Source: Lepisosteus oculatus
Lineage: Eukaryota; Chordata; Actinopteri; Semionotiformes; Lepisosteidae
NCBI RefSeq assembly: GCF_040954835.1
Contig: NC_090711.1
Coordinates: forward strand, 16,983,001 to 17,047,000
DNA length: 64,000 bases
Direction: 5' to 3'
Shown here: piece after piece, positions 11,124 to 22,824 of the stretch
Layout of the letters: each line of letters opens with the position of its first letter
How positions within the stretch are numbered: position 1 is the stretch's first letter
The notes under the pieces: generated by a model
The model's input: the letters and a program-made list of their open reading frames with translations, nothing else
What the model was told of the DNA's origin: nothing
Database searches by the model: none
Program-made: the position numbers and the translations under genes

Positions 11124-13412
11124 CTTTTCATTTTTATTTATTTATTTTTTAATCGCGTAACATAAACATATTACCGTATGCAAACTGTACTGTATACAGT
11201 ATGTATATGTATATTTAATGTCTTAACTGTGCCCGTTTAATTGAATTAAAAAAAAATATTTAACACGAACATTAAGCTGCTTTCATCTTCCGCCTGAGAA
11301 CAGTCACCCGTTGCTACCCAACGCAGAATGGTGATTGGCTGACACCATCTGACACCCCTCTGATTGGAGAAAAAAGACGTGCTGGTGTGCTATACCAGGA
11401 AGAGGATTTCTTTCTATTCAAAACGTGTATTTTAAAAGTTTAAGAAGTAAAAACCTTACAGCGTACACAGATTTCTAAACTGATCAGGATCGTTATCTTT
11501 GTCTCATGCATAATAATGTTCACCGCTCTGTCCAGCAAATTAATAATAAACTTTATTTTATATAGCTTTTTAAACGAATAAGTAATTAGATTGCTCATAA
11601 ACCTAATCACTTGCTTTTTCTTTTTATTTAGGCTCAGATTTCAACTATAGATCGTATTATTAATAACCATAATAACAACCAACCAACAAAAACAACCATA
11701 TAAACATAATGGTGGTGCTGGACCTTCCAGTTTTATTTATTTATTTTTTAATCGCGTAACATAAACATATTACCGTATGCAAACTGTACTGTATACAATA
11801 TGTATATGTATATTTAATGTCTTAACTGTGCCCGTTTAAGTATTGAATATTCATATCTAATTTTACCACTGAAGGGAAATCTTAACATAAACATACAGTA
11901 TATGGCTGGTCTCGGTACTTTAAAGAAAAAAATACACACCGGTATTCCATTTCTCCCTAAACATTGTAAGCTTCGAAGTCTTTAACTAACGTGATACCGG
12001 AGTCAACAAGCATACTTTTAGAATTTGATTAAAAGGGAATATAATATGGAATCGCGTATCTCAAGAAATTAATAACGATATAATTATATTCATGTTGCAA
12101 AAGAACTGCAACGGACATAAAAACTCCCTTGCATGGTTTCATTACGACCAGAATCGGTCTTGAGATATTTTTAACTTGATTTACAGTATTTGAGAGGTAT
12201 GTCTTAACACCGATACTACAGTGCCTAAGTACTGCTCACGTATATGTTTCTAGGTTTATATTATGCATTTCATACGGTCAAATTACTTTTGAGCAATAAG
12301 AAGCGAGAAACGGTATGCGTTTTACTTTCGTTTTGTGCTGGGACCCGTGGATTGATTAGAGATATCAAGTACATACAAGTCATTTTTTAAATGTTGTAGT
12401 TCGTCTTGAAAAAATGTTACGAGTACATCATCTATCAACAATTACACAGGTTCTGTTTCCATATTGCGGATTTTGGTTACGTAATATTATTTTCTAGATT
12501 TCACGTTGTGAATATGATGGGATGTCTGATGGGATGTTTCTAAAAATCCACCCTCTGTAAAACGTCTTCTCTAGTTGTCCTGCATATGTATTCGCTAATG
12601 AAGCTGTGTGTTCTGAGCCTAGATCTCTACATTTCTGTATGAACCAGCTTAGAGGGCTAAAGACAGCTTGTGTTTAAATTGAGTGTAAGGCAATTTATGC
12701 TTCTAAAGTCATGGTCAGCATTTATCTTTGTACTGTGTTGTAAACTTGTTCTGTGCCAAGTCACATTATTTTATAGCGTTTTTAAAGCGTTATCAAATAC
12801 GGTGTTGCTGTAGTTTACTGAGTCCCATGTCACATGGTCTGTGATTGAAACCTGTAAAACCGGTTTAATTCGTCACAGCCAGCACTCTTCAGGTGTGAGG
12901 GTCTTCTGCTCAGAATGAAACGCTAAAATGTTTGTGTATATTCTAATGGTAGTGGGGGCGGGGTGTGTGGGAACAGGTTTGGTTGAAACATTTTCTCTGA
13001 AAGCATTTTCTTCTTGTAACCGATCTTGTTACAGCATGTTACAGTTTACTATTATTAACCATATTAATTTTAAGTGCTTAATGTAAAATCTTGTAAAAAT
13101 ATATTTTCATTGTTCAAATATACATTAAGTCTGACTATCATATAATAAGTTAAATACAAAACTAAAGAAAAAATAGGGTTAAATATAATTCAAAATATTT
13201 TGCTAACAATGTTAACTGTTTATGAATAATAAAATGTATTAACTAAGGAGTAGGATGGCACAGTTGTTAGTATGTTTTTTGTTTTTTTTAACCCAATCTC
13301 CGGGAAACCATTAGTACGATGGTGAATCGGAGATTCTTAACCCTTGCTGCGTACGACTGGAAAAGAATTCGTGATCGGATCAACGAAATGGTTCGTAGGA
13401 GGAGGCGGTCTT

Positions 13413-13468
13413 TTCCTCTTGTCTAACAGTCTGTCCACAAACAAAACATTCCTGTTAGACAAGAGGAA
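13413..13468. repeat. Perfect 17-bp hairpin
   Basis: ttcctcttgtctaacag (13413-13429) is followed after 22 bp by its exact reverse complement (13452-13468). It lies in the central, least repetitive part of the foldback element. Confidence 0.8.
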
Positions 13469-14929
13469 TTGAAAAAAAAACAATGTTGTCAATGAAAACC
13501 GGTGTGTGTGTCTCTCCCTGCTGGATGTCCCTCTCACAAACTGCTGAATGAATAAAATAATTTTATTGAAAACGAGTTTGCGATTGTCTGGTCTTTAAAT
13601 TCTGGAGATACGCGATTCCATATTATATTCCCTTTTAATCAAATTCTAAAAGTATGCTTGTTGACTCCGGTATCGCGTTAGTTAAAGACTTCGATGCTTA
13701 AAATGTTTAGGGAGAAATGGAATACTGGTGTGTATGTTTTCTTTAAAGTACCGAGACCAGCCATATACTGTATGTTTAAGTTCCAAAATTAATATCGTTT
13801 ATGGGCTTCACACGCGTTGCAGTATGCTCAGGCACTAAGTAAAAGGAGATGCTTCGTATTGCTTGACTAATTTTAAAAACTAAGTTATAAATATAAAAAT
13901 TGCAGGCGCTGCTCTGGTGCGCCGGCTCCTACACAGTGCCTGTCTGCCGTAAGCGTTACAATATACATACAGTACCCAACACTGCTTGTACCCATCTGTC
14001 ATGCAAATAAAACACCTTGAATTGAATTGAATTGAGGGGAGAAGGGGGGGATACTAAAGCCAATACTGGCTCAATGGGCTTTGACGTGCTAATGTGTTGG
14101 TTTAATGGTCCGGTTGTGGCAGGCTTCCAATGTCAACTCGACTCGATTAGAAGACAATGAACGTATTTTAGCCCTAAATGAATTAATAGCAAACATGGTT
14201 TACATAAAATACATTTTTCCAAGAAAGTTTATAATAATACGATCTATAGTTGAAATCTGAGCCTACTTTAAAAATAAAGGAAAAGCATTTTCAGAGAGCA
14301 ATCACGCTGTGTTTATGTAGAAAAAGTGATTAGGTTTATGAGCAATCTAATTACCTATTCGCTTAAAACGCTATATAAAATAAAGTTTATTTAGAGATGA
14401 ATGATCAGTGTCGCAGTTTAAATAATGTGAGTCAGGAAACTAACACAGCGCCACCGGATTTAATAACGCAATAAAAACGCTATAAAATAATGTGACACAG
14501 TACAGCACAGTACAACAATACTGACCATGACTTTAGAAGCATAAATTACCTTACACTCAATTTAAACACAAGCTGTCTTTCTGTATGAACCTCTAAGCTG
14601 GTTCATACAGAAAATGTAGAAATGCATTAGCCTGATCATGATTAAAAAACACATAATTAAACACGCGTTTGCGATTTAAATCAGAACACGATTTAAATCA
14701 ATATAAATGTTTATATTGTAACGCATACTGTCCAGCCTCCATTTCTCTATAAAAATTTACTGTTGCACACACGCACACAATAGAAGCAGGAACCGCTGTC
14801 AGAAGGGAAGATATATTCAAAATATCGCAAATATCGATCATGTTGCGATATTTTGAAATATAAAAGTCAATTGATTGTCCATAATATTGCTTACCTATTT
14901 TTTCGAAGAAATGTTTGTTAAAATAAAAG

Positions 14930-15012
14930 TCCAGCACCAGCTGGATTCAAACACACAACCTGCCAGTTGGTAGTCACGCACCTAGACCAGTAGGCTACAA
15001 GACAGCTCGCAT
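14930..15012 (-). ncRNA. tRNA-like module, inverted copy
   Basis: This is the reverse complement of the module at 11049-11123 with a few substitutions; the B box is altered to gtttgaatcc. It lies in the right half of the same foldback element, so the two copies could pair with each other. Confidence 0.5.
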
Positions 15013-15239
15013 GATCAAGTAGGCGAAACAGCCTTACACAGTCCTGCCGCAGTACACGGATATAATCATACCGTTATTAAATTCTTTAGATACGCGATTC
15101 CATATTATATTCCCTTTTAATCAAATTCTAAAAGTATGCTTGTTGACTCCGGTATCACGTTAGTTAAAGACTTGGAAGCTTACAATGTTTAGGGAGAAAT
15201 GGAATACCGGTGTGTATTTTTCCTTGTGATATTTTAATG

Positions 15240-15782
15240 CTCTAGTTGAATGATAGGTGTCGCATTTTAAATCATTTTCGTAGCTAGAAATTATGAAACG
15301 CCCTGTTAAAAGCAAGGAAGTTTTTATGCCCCGTTGAAGTAAAACAAAATGCCTGACAAAGTATGGCTTGGACAGATTCCAAGTGCTTGTACAAATGTGC
15401 TAAAGAAATTATACTTTGAGTATACAGCTTGTCCAAAGTCATCCATTATTAATACTATTAGTAATATCTTCAGTAAAGGCTTTGATGCATAAATATTTCT
15501 GATAAAGGTAGGTTGTGTACTTCTGTCCAACTGAACAATCTTGCTTTCATAATATATACCAACATTTTAATGACTGATGATTAACATGCTGTAATACACA
15601 GTTCAAAATTAAAGGCTCAAATGCTGTACATGAGAGGTTAAGCTCCCCCTGGCGGTTTTACAAGGCGACGCCGGATAGTTAGTCACGTGACACACGTGAC
15701 ACACGTGATACCGCGTGATACTGTGACACGCCCACCGGGGTATGCCGCGAAATACCTCACCCATTTTGAATGGCTGCATCTG
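15240..15782. repeat. Right terminal arm of the foldback family
   Basis: This segment is nearly identical to 42540-43089, the end of the composite element. It has a CpG-rich subterminal block with three CACGTG palindromes at about 15682-15708, then ataccgcg-type strings and the 18-bp terminal repeat. A 47-codon frame at 15349-15492 is retained in the other copy at 42666-42809, but the copies are so similar that this proves little. Confidence 0.75.
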
Positions 15783-18694
15783 TATGTCAAGCACTTATCG
15801 AAGAATACAGTGCGTTTATTGACCCGACTGCTGCGATAGCCGCCGCTCTTAACATTAAGCACGAGAGAGCAGAGTCCCCTCGCGAATATTACGAGAGACT
15901 TAGACGAACTTATTTTGCAGGGCGAAATGATGAGGGTTGCGAAGAGAACACACATTTCAAGGGTTTATTCATTGCGAATCTCCACCCGTCAGTCAGAAAG
16001 ATGATCTTAATGCATACAGATGCACAGACCATGAAAATGACTGATATTAAGAGATTCGTGCAGAAAGCCTGGGAGTATGATGTCCAAAGTCGCTCTGAGC
16101 AAAAAGCTGTTAAAGCGACTGTGTTCGCCGTCAGAGCCAGCAGGGTTAATTCCCCCCTGCTCGAAGGAGCACAGGCTCCTGAGCTGGCTAAGCCCCGTTC
16201 CAAAGCAGGCACACAGGACCGTACCCAGCGTCCTAAGTGCCATGAGAACACCGGGGGAGGGAAAGGGCTAGAAAAGGCTGAACAAAAGGATTCAGTAGCC
16301 GCCCGCCTGGCCAGGCTTGAACAAGCTTTATTAGGACAGGGACAACTGCTCCCCAAGGCTGCCGGAAGGGTGAATGAGCTGATACTCTCCACTGGAGGAG
16401 GCGGAGACCCGCCCCCTCTCCCTCCCTCAGTCTATCTGATTGAGCGGAAGGGTTCCTGCCTGGATGAATTCAGCCACTCCCAAGTGAGTGCTGACTCCAC
16501 CCCTGAAGTCACAGAGCAGGCAGTAAAACACAGAGGAAAAGCAAGAAGCTTTTACCTCAAGGCTGCCATGGGAGATGTCTTACCCAGTGAGACACTGATT
16601 GACACTGAGGTTGAAAGGTGTTTGATGTCACACGGCAAGCTCAAACGGGTAGAAAAAGAAAAGGGCATGCGACTCAGAGAGGAACCTTTGGTGGATCGCC
16701 AGAAAGGCAAAGTGTGGAAACAGGTCAAGGCTCCTAAGCCTTCTGTACAGAAGGAAAGGGGGGCCAAGAGGCAGACTGTGCTCACACAGTGCCCACCGAA
16801 CACAGAAGCCTATGTGGAGATTCCTTCTGTTCCCTCTGGACAAGAAATAAAAATATTTTCTTGTTCCCCGGATATACAGGGAAGTCGTGTCCCGGCTGAG
16901 GTCCCAACAGCCTCCCTGCCACAGGAGCGGTGCTCCAAGCAGCCGCCTGATCCACCAGGTAAAGCACACCCCTTTTACATCCCTAAAGAGGAGCAGATCT
17001 CCCCACCTGGCGATGAAAAGGAGCTTTCCCTGTGCACCCTGGCACCCAAGAGGGGTCAGGACCACCACCCCGCAGTGGTGGAAGGGATCCAGATGGCAGG
17101 AGAGCAGGTTGGTGATGTAGCCCTCACCCTTAGCCCTGAGAGGTCCTCTATTAGTGAGGATCTGCTTGAGCAGTTGTCACAGGGCCACCGCCAGGTGCCC
17201 CTGGTGCAACATTCACAGGTTAGACAGGAGGTCCAGCTGGACGCTGAGACTACTGCGCTGTGGACACACCTGATCCCAGATGCCGATTCCCTCTGCTTTG
17301 ACCCAGGGAACCTGCAGTCAGGTAACATTATTTCTCACAACTACCAGGTAGTGAGTGAGACTGACCTGATTGTTCCTGCCTCAACGGCAGGGTTGCCTAC
17401 ACACCCAGTCCCCCAGAAGGGACAGGGAATGAAAGCCGAGACGGTTTTCTTACAGCCACCAGCTCAGTTTGTCAGTCTGAGTCTGACCAACAGTGGTTCA
17501 GCCAGACTGGAGCTGGATGGTCAAGCCACCCGCCTGCCAGTGCAGAACATCGCAAAGAGGGGTGTCAGAATCCCTGCCTGCACTGACATGGGCCTGGTGA
17601 GTGATAGTGAGTTCAAAGACTGTGAACTAGCTATCCCAGTGCTGGGGCAGCTCCCTGAACCCCTAGCGAGGGAAGGGGGGAGCGAGCAGGTGTCCTACAC
17701 CTACCCCCAGCGAACGATTGTAAACATGCCGATAGAGGGATTCCTCAATCAGGAAGTGTGCAGGGTGGACCTGAACAGTGAGAATGGGGTAACAATCCCA
17801 GATCACTCAGGTGCTCCAGATGACCACTCAGCCGAGGGTCAGGCATGCTCCACTGCTGCACCGCCCCCTGTAGGGTTCCTAGAGCACAGGCATGAACAAA
17901 TTGAAAAAGCAGATGCCCTGGAAAAGGAGGAACAGCATCAGCAGCTCTGTCAGATCTCCCCAGATTTCCAGGATGTTGGTGCCCAAGATGCCACAGGGCA
18001 TACTGAGAAAGACACCATGTACACGCTGCGCCAGCTTAGAAAGGCAACAGTCACTCAGAAGGAGATGACTGGGATCAGCCACCCGAAAAGACTTTTGGGA
18101 GGACTGATTGCTGCCACCACTGTTGTGCATTTCCTATTTCTGGTAGGTTTGTGTGCTACTGGCACTCTCCCCCTGACTGCCCCAAGAAGGCAGGTGTCAG
18201 AGATGCCAGAGGGTAGTGACAGACTGTATCAACAGCAGCAAAAGTTGGAAAGCTTAGGGAAAACCCTACAGGCAACTTCCTATGCAACAGGGTTAAACCT
18301 TATTCCCCAACCAGTGGACATGATTGTTGGTGTTATACAGTGGGTTTATGCTTGTGTGCAACAGGCCAGAATGTTGACACAAGACCTGTTAAGGGAGCTT
18401 GGTGCCACTGTAGCCAGTCTAGCCATGGCACAAATCCCAACCCACTTGATTCCACTCTTCTCAGTAGAGGAGTATGTGACATTAACCCCATCGCTCATAG
18501 CTCACCCAGAAGGCAATCCAAGATTGAATTCGGTTCCAAATCTTGAGATAGGTATGGCTACCAAAGCTATCCATTGGCTGTGTCTAAACGATTCACCAAT
18601 GAAGGGTGTAAAGCTACTAACGAGCAGAGGGAGGTTAATGAACCCCATGAAGAGCAGGAGTGAAGTAAATGGCTGGTCAGCACACCACATTTAA
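15770..18694 (+). CDS. Gag-protease-(RT deleted)-env fused reading frame of ERV-1
   Basis: One 974-codon frame without stops. Codons 1-4 come from the inverted repeat of the DNA element. Then follow gag capsid-like sequence ([24 protein letters not shown]), a basic/proline-rich stretch, and a retropepsin-like segment near 16549-16617. There the active-site triplet reads DTE (16601-16609) where proteases need DTG. A long linker ends near 18010 with DATGHTE, resembling the approach to reverse transcriptase. The frame then jumps straight into env: [11 protein letters not shown], the cleavage-like site HPKR, LLGG and a [13 protein letters not shown] helix, all matching ERV-2 env. RT, RNase H, integrase and the env start are deleted in frame. 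Expression is unproven; the family would make gag and env as separate products. Confidence 0.75.
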   Translation: MAASVCQALIEEYSAFIDPTAAIAAALNIKHERAESPREYYERLRRTYFAGRNDEGCEENTHFKGLFIANLHPSVRKMILMHTDAQTMKMTDIKRFVQKAWEYDVQSRSEQKAVKATVFAVRASRVNSPLLEGAQAPELAKPRSKAGTQDRTQRPKCHENTGGGKGLEKAEQKDSVAARLARLEQALLGQGQLLPKAAGRVNELILSTGGGGDPPPLPPSVYLIERKGSCLDEFSHSQVSADSTPEVTEQAVKHRGKARSFYLKAAMGDVLPSETLIDTEVERCLMSHGKLKRVEKEKGMRLREEPLVDRQKGKVWKQVKAPKPSVQKERGAKRQTVLTQCPPNTEAYVEIPSVPSGQEIKIFSCSPDIQGSRVPAEVPTASLPQERCSKQPPDPPGKAHPFYIPKEEQISPPGDEKELSLCTLAPKRGQDHHPAVVEGIQMAGEQVGDVALTLSPERSSISEDLLEQLSQGHRQVPLVQHSQVRQEVQLDAETTALWTHLIPDADSLCFDPGNLQSGNIISHNYQVVSETDLIVPASTAGLPTHPVPQKGQGMKAETVFLQPPAQFVSLSLTNSGSARLELDGQATRLPVQNIAKRGVRIPACTDMGLVSDSEFKDCELAIPVLGQLPEPLAREGGSEQVSYTYPQRTIVNMPIEGFLNQEVCRVDLNSENGVTIPDHSGAPDDHSAEGQACSTAAPPPVGFLEHRHEQIEKADALEKEEQHQQLCQISPDFQDVGAQDATGHTEKDTMYTLRQLRKATVTQKEMTGISHPKRLLGGLIAATTVVHFLFLVGLCATGTLPLTAPRRQVSEMPEGSDRLYQQQQKLESLGKTLQATSYATGLNLIPQPVDMIVGVIQWVYACVQQARMLTQDLLRELGATVASLAMAQIPTHLIPLFSVEEYVTLTPSLIAHPEGNPRLNSVPNLEIGMATKAIHWLCLNDSPMKGVKLLTSRGRLMNPMKSRSEVNGWSAHHI

Positions 18695-19416
18695 CTGACA
18701 CTATGACTTGTGACAGGCATGATATAGCTACCACAATGCAGCTACCTAACCAATAGTTTTCCTGTAAGTTCCCGAGGAGGCCATAGTACAGCTTGATGAC
18801 TTAATACTGTACGGTCTGGAACCAGACAATATAAGACCAAACTTGAGGTCTTGGATGCCTTCAGGTGCAACACTATTGAATAGGATAGAAATCCAAGAAA
18901 CAGTAAGCCCTGAAGAGGTACAGGTAGTTAGTTTGCTTTAATGGAACAAACCTCCAAACCACCCTAGCAGATACCCAACACAGGTGTTGTGGTTCATCAG
19001 GGGGGCTGGGAACAGGAACTGTTGTTATTAAAACACTACTGCCGGGTAGCTGGATCATGACTGACAGTGTACTCTGAATGCTGTACTCTTGCATCAAGAT
19101 GTACTCTGGGTAGCATGAATGAGTCAAAAGTAGCATGTCAAAAGAAAGGAAGTGACTTCTCCCCCAAATATCTACTACGGAGGTATCAGATATTGACAGT
19201 GAACTTCCTCATGTGTAATTCCTAGACTGAGATAATGTCTCCTACCGTGTTTATACATACTCCAGATGTTATTCATCCTGTTTGTATCCAATGCTGGTTC
19301 CGGTATGAATTCTCGAGGAGTAATGTGGACATTTAAGGTTAATGTTCCAATGACAAGGGACATCACTTAACTCTGTTTTGTTTTGAAGGCAACAATGCCT
19401 TGGGACCTCGTGACCT
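18695..19416 (+). pseudogene. env: Decayed env 3' part of ERV-1
   Basis: After the stop at 18692-18694 the sequence still aligns by eye with the ERV-2 env. It includes the stretch before the membrane anchor and the anchor itself (GSWIMT near 19050), but in shifting frames with stops. It cannot encode a membrane-anchored protein, so any product of the upstream frame would lack the anchor. Confidence 0.65.
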
Positions 19417-19432
19417 TCAAAAAGGGGGGATA
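19417..19432 (+). promoter_or_regulatory. Polypurine tract
   Basis: The purine run aaaaaggggggata directly precedes the TG of the 3' LTR. It is the expected plus-strand primer for reverse transcription. The same tract lies on the minus strand at about 60551-60565 in ERV-2. Confidence 0.8.
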
Positions 19433-20827
19433 TGTAGCGGCGAGGCTTATTAATAAGAAAGAATTAAGTGTTCTGAGCCTTCCCAAATGAGGCCCCATTT
19501 CTCTGTTCATCTCTGTGGTGCAGCCACAGAGAAACCATTCATGCAAGATGTTTTCTTGTGATAAGAAACCAGCTCCCAAAGGGGGATGCACTTAGCTAAG
19601 CCTGGCTATCATGATCAATGGTCATCCATTGGCGCCTATCTGTCTAGGGAGTGCCAGTTGGACATCTGGACTGCATTACTAAGTGTCAGGAGTAAGTGAC
19701 TCATATCTCACCTTGATCAACCAATCAGGGACTGGTAGGGCCGAGTAACCCACGTGGGACTCTGATGCCCATGGAACTTTCAGCCAGTCAATGAGCTGAA
19801 GTTCCTCCAGGTAAAAACAGGCAACACAGAGAGCCTGAGAGATTCAGATTCAGATTCAACAAGATTCTGTGAGAATTCCAGGGCAGGACGGCCCAGGAGC
19901 AGAAGGCTCCCAAGGGCAGGACATCCTCGCAGCGCGCCTCCTGACCATCCTGAGACTCAGCCCGGACAACCACGGAACGGCCAGTGTGTCCGAGTGCCAG
20001 AACTTTCCTTTGTTCTAAGAGTCTAGAGTGGAGGTTGCCAGAGAGTAACCAGCAGCAGGCCTCGTGAACAGGTCGGAACTGTGGACAGCTGAATCACTAT
20101 TCAGAACTAGCTCTTCATTAGGAACGAACCGGTCCTCTTCCTGACTTGCTGGGACCCACAGTCATCTTTTCTCCTGTGCACAAACTTTGCTAGTTAAAGC
20201 CAACACTAACTAGCCGGTCAGTGAGCATCAGCAGCGCACCGTCACAAACTGCACAGCACAGCCTGGCACGGAGCCAGAGAGCGCGGATTGGACAGCAACA
20301 GCCTGCAACTGTTTCTTTGTGCCCGCAGGAGATCTGAATCCCCAAAGATTGGATGAGTATTCAACTTCAATGCATTACAGCTCGAGAATTCAATTGTTAT
20401 CCAAACCAGTTGATATCAATTTAATTCCAAAGAGTTATGTACTTGTTTGAGTATCTAATGTAGAAGTGTAACCAAGTTCACTTTACGAAACGGTCTTAAT
20501 GAATGATATACTGAACGTATGTCCTCTTGATATGTGTAACACTTTGTAACTGACTGAATATATATCTTTTGTATTCTGATAACCCTCTCGATAAGATCTG
20601 TTAGTTTTACATGCATATTCTATGTATTAATAAATGTATCCTCGTGTATTAGTACCTGTGTGTGCGCGTTGTTTGAGTTATATCGCATGGTTGGATTCTA
20701 AAGCCATCAAAAGAATCAACTTTGTGATTTACTGCTACAATTAATAATTGTCTCAGTAAATGCCCAAACCCTACAGAACTGGTGCCTTCAGAGAGCCACT
20801 ATGATTACATATTTGGCGTCCCTGAAC
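19433..20827 (+). repeat. ERV-1 3' LTR
   Basis: It starts tgtagcggcgaggc, like the solo LTR at 4453, and then follows the 5' LTR of the same provirus closely. It matches the 5' LTR to cctgaac at 20821-20827 and then diverges, so the last roughly 17 bp of the LTR appear to be lost or replaced. The differing first ~120 bp of the two LTRs indicate recombination or gene conversion after integration. Confidence 0.85.
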
Positions 20828-22040
20828 CGGTTTTCCCTACAACAGTCAACATCAAATCAAGCAGAAAACTTTCTAAAGGTTTAATACATACAGTAGCTCT
20901 GTAATGTATAGTTAACAGATCTTCCAAAATGCTTCAGTCACACAAAATCACGTTTAATCAAGTAATTTAATTCATGAAAGGCATAATTAACATATGTTCC
21001 TCACTACAGCACCTCTCTACAGTTCAAACAGGTGTGGCTGTCTGAAATCACTCCAGCGTGAATCCTGCTTGCTTCAGACCTGCCTGCTCTCGGCCACATT
21101 AGGCAAATCTCACCAGTCGTCCCAGAGCCCCCAGGGTATTTTTGGCTGTGAAACTGGAAGATGTGGAAGAGAAACTAAAACTGCTGCCAGGAGGATTTGC
21201 ATGAAAGCTTTGCAGCTGCTCCAGTGTGACCGACACGATCCCAGAATAGATCAGCTTGAGACGTCTCAGTCACTTCGAGAACATCAGACATCTTCAGGCA
21301 GGCCCAGTCTTGCAGATGAGTCTTCTCACTGCTATTACTGCCATGACAGATGAATAACTCTCTTTCTTCAGCACTTAGAATAATTTGAGGACTCTCAGAC
21401 GTTTTTAAAGGCATTAACATTATTAATATTAATATTCACTCCAACCATTCACAGGGCAGTAAGGAAAGTAAAAACGTAAGGTGGGAACAAAAAAAAAAAT
21501 CCACTCAGAGCCAGTCACTAGAAGAAGGGCAATGCGTATATCCTGTGATTTGAGATATATTGTGTGTATTGCCATTTTCAGCAAGTTTTTTTATTCAAAA
21601 TAAGTAGTGACCAAGTAGGAAGAAAGAGAGCTTAATTGTAAGAATTCATATATGATGATGATGGTATTGTAACAGACAAATAAGTTCTGGATCCCAATGA
21701 AGTTTAAAACAACTGAGTTTATTGCATGCAAAGTACAATAAGATCAAAGTATTGTTCAGAATATAGGTACAAAACGTCCAGTCTGCCCTACGAAGTGCTA
21801 GGAGCTCTCATCACTTGCTGGACCTCTGTGACCCCAAAGACAGATGAACCTGATGGTGCCAGTGGTGCACAAGTGTGGGAACACTGGAACTCATGCTCCA
21901 TCTGCTCTTTTAGAGTAAAAGCCTTCAGCTGAGGCTGTGATGAGGTTCATGAGGTGTAAGATGTTCCATATAGGTTTTCAGAGTATTGAGATCTGGCCAG
22001 GGAAGGTTATAGAGGTCCACCCATATATTGTAATCCTTCA
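20828..22040. other. No gene recognised
   Basis: No coding or structural feature recognised. Short open frames near 20994-21353 and 21175-21420 overlap on opposite strands and resemble nothing known to me. Confidence 0.4.
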
Positions 22041-22215
22041 GGTGGGTAGTTGTGTCAGCATGCGTAGGCTGCAAAGGAACAAGTAATAGGTTTATTCCAT
22101 GCTGGAAAGAGAAGAAATAAAACACAATGTTTCTGCCATGGAGCCTTCTTCAGGTGTTGTGTTTTCTTTCTTCTCTTTTCACCATGGAATAAACCTATTA
22201 CTTGTTCCATTGTAA
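22041..22215. repeat. Dispersed repeat as hairpin
   Basis: ggaacaagtaataggtttat (starting near 22076) and its reverse complement (ending near 22207) are the ends of two arms of about 50 bp around a 30-bp loop that carries ggagccttcttcagg. Both arms belong to the same dispersed repeat family as 585-830 and 34595-34840. A remnant of its longer form (gtcagcatgcgtaggctgca) lies just left. Confidence 0.7.
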
Positions 22216-22404
22216 TCCTTTACTGCACATCACTTTACACAAATAATATCTATTGATCTGGATGGTTGTCTCTAATATTTTGGCCAGTGAGTGTATATTA
22301 CACATACACACAAGCGTATAGAGATAACTCCTACTATATTTATTTCTTGGGGAGATTTCAGCTTTTGGACAATTAAGAATATAATATTAACAGTACAAAT
22401 GAAA

Positions 22405-22670
22405 TTGGGAGATACAGTAGTGCAGTTATTAATATTGCTGCCTGGCAGCTCTGAGTTTTGGACCTGAAGTGCTATCTGGAAGGAGTTTGTATGTTCTCTC
22501 TGTGTTCATTTGGGTTGTCCCCAGGTGCTTTGGTTTCCTCCCACAGTCTAAAGACATTAAATAGCTGTTCATGTGGAGTTCTCTCCAGGTCCATGTTGGT
22601 TTCTGCCAAGTATTTCATTGATTCTGGAGTGTCCATGTCTCTGCGATGCACTGGAATCCCACCTATTTGA
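22405..22670 (+). repeat. tRNA-derived SINE
   Basis: It shows a degenerate tRNA head (attgctgcctggcagctctg). The body typical of a widespread fish SINE follows: ggagtttgtatgttctctct, ggtttcctcccacagtctaa, and near the end ctctgcgatgcactggaatc. It is diverged and not mobile. Confidence 0.7.
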
Positions 22671-22824
22671 CAAAAAGTCACTTTCTGTGTCTCCAGGATT
22701 AGAGGCACACTGATAAGAGAAAGATGGAAATATCACTTAAAAATAAGACATACATCAAGGCTAATGCAATTCAAACAAATGGTAAAGCAGGAACATAAAA
22801 TACCTTTTTTTCTAGATTGGATAT

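Larger units (their letters stand above)
10512..15782. mobile_element. Large foldback DNA element inserted in gag
   Basis: The 5271-bp insert has 18-bp perfect terminal inverted repeats (cagatgcagccattcaaa at the left, its complement ending ctg at 15782). It is flanked by a TA duplication (10510-10511 and 15783-15784). Inside are several internal repeats. 10640-11230 recurs directly near 11700-12060 and inverted near 13605-13830 and 14930-15225. 11545-11660 pairs with 14235-14400, and 12600-12740 with 14505-14635. No transposase frame survives, so it is non-autonomous. TA duplication and CAG ends suit the Tc1/mariner/pogo group. Much of it recurs, inverted, in the composite at 35636-43089, which does hold a transposase fragment. 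Confidence 0.85.
8491..20827 (+). mobile_element. Defective endogenous provirus ERV-1 with nested insertion
   Basis: Two homologous LTRs of about 1.4 kb bracket a leader with primer-binding site, a gag start, a nested 5.27-kb DNA element, a fused gag/protease/env frame, env remains and a polypurine tract, all in the plus orientation. RT, RNase H, integrase and the env N-terminus are missing, so the copy cannot move by itself. It belongs to the same family as ERV-2 at 59-64 kb and the two solo LTRs. I found no perfect target duplication: ctgg precedes the left LTR, and ccgg follows position 20826 at the right. Confidence 0.88.

Noticed and set aside
8487..20830. ctgg/ccgg as the target duplication of ERV-1
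   Set aside because: The strings differ by one base and the 3' LTR seems truncated, so the true junction cannot be fixed.
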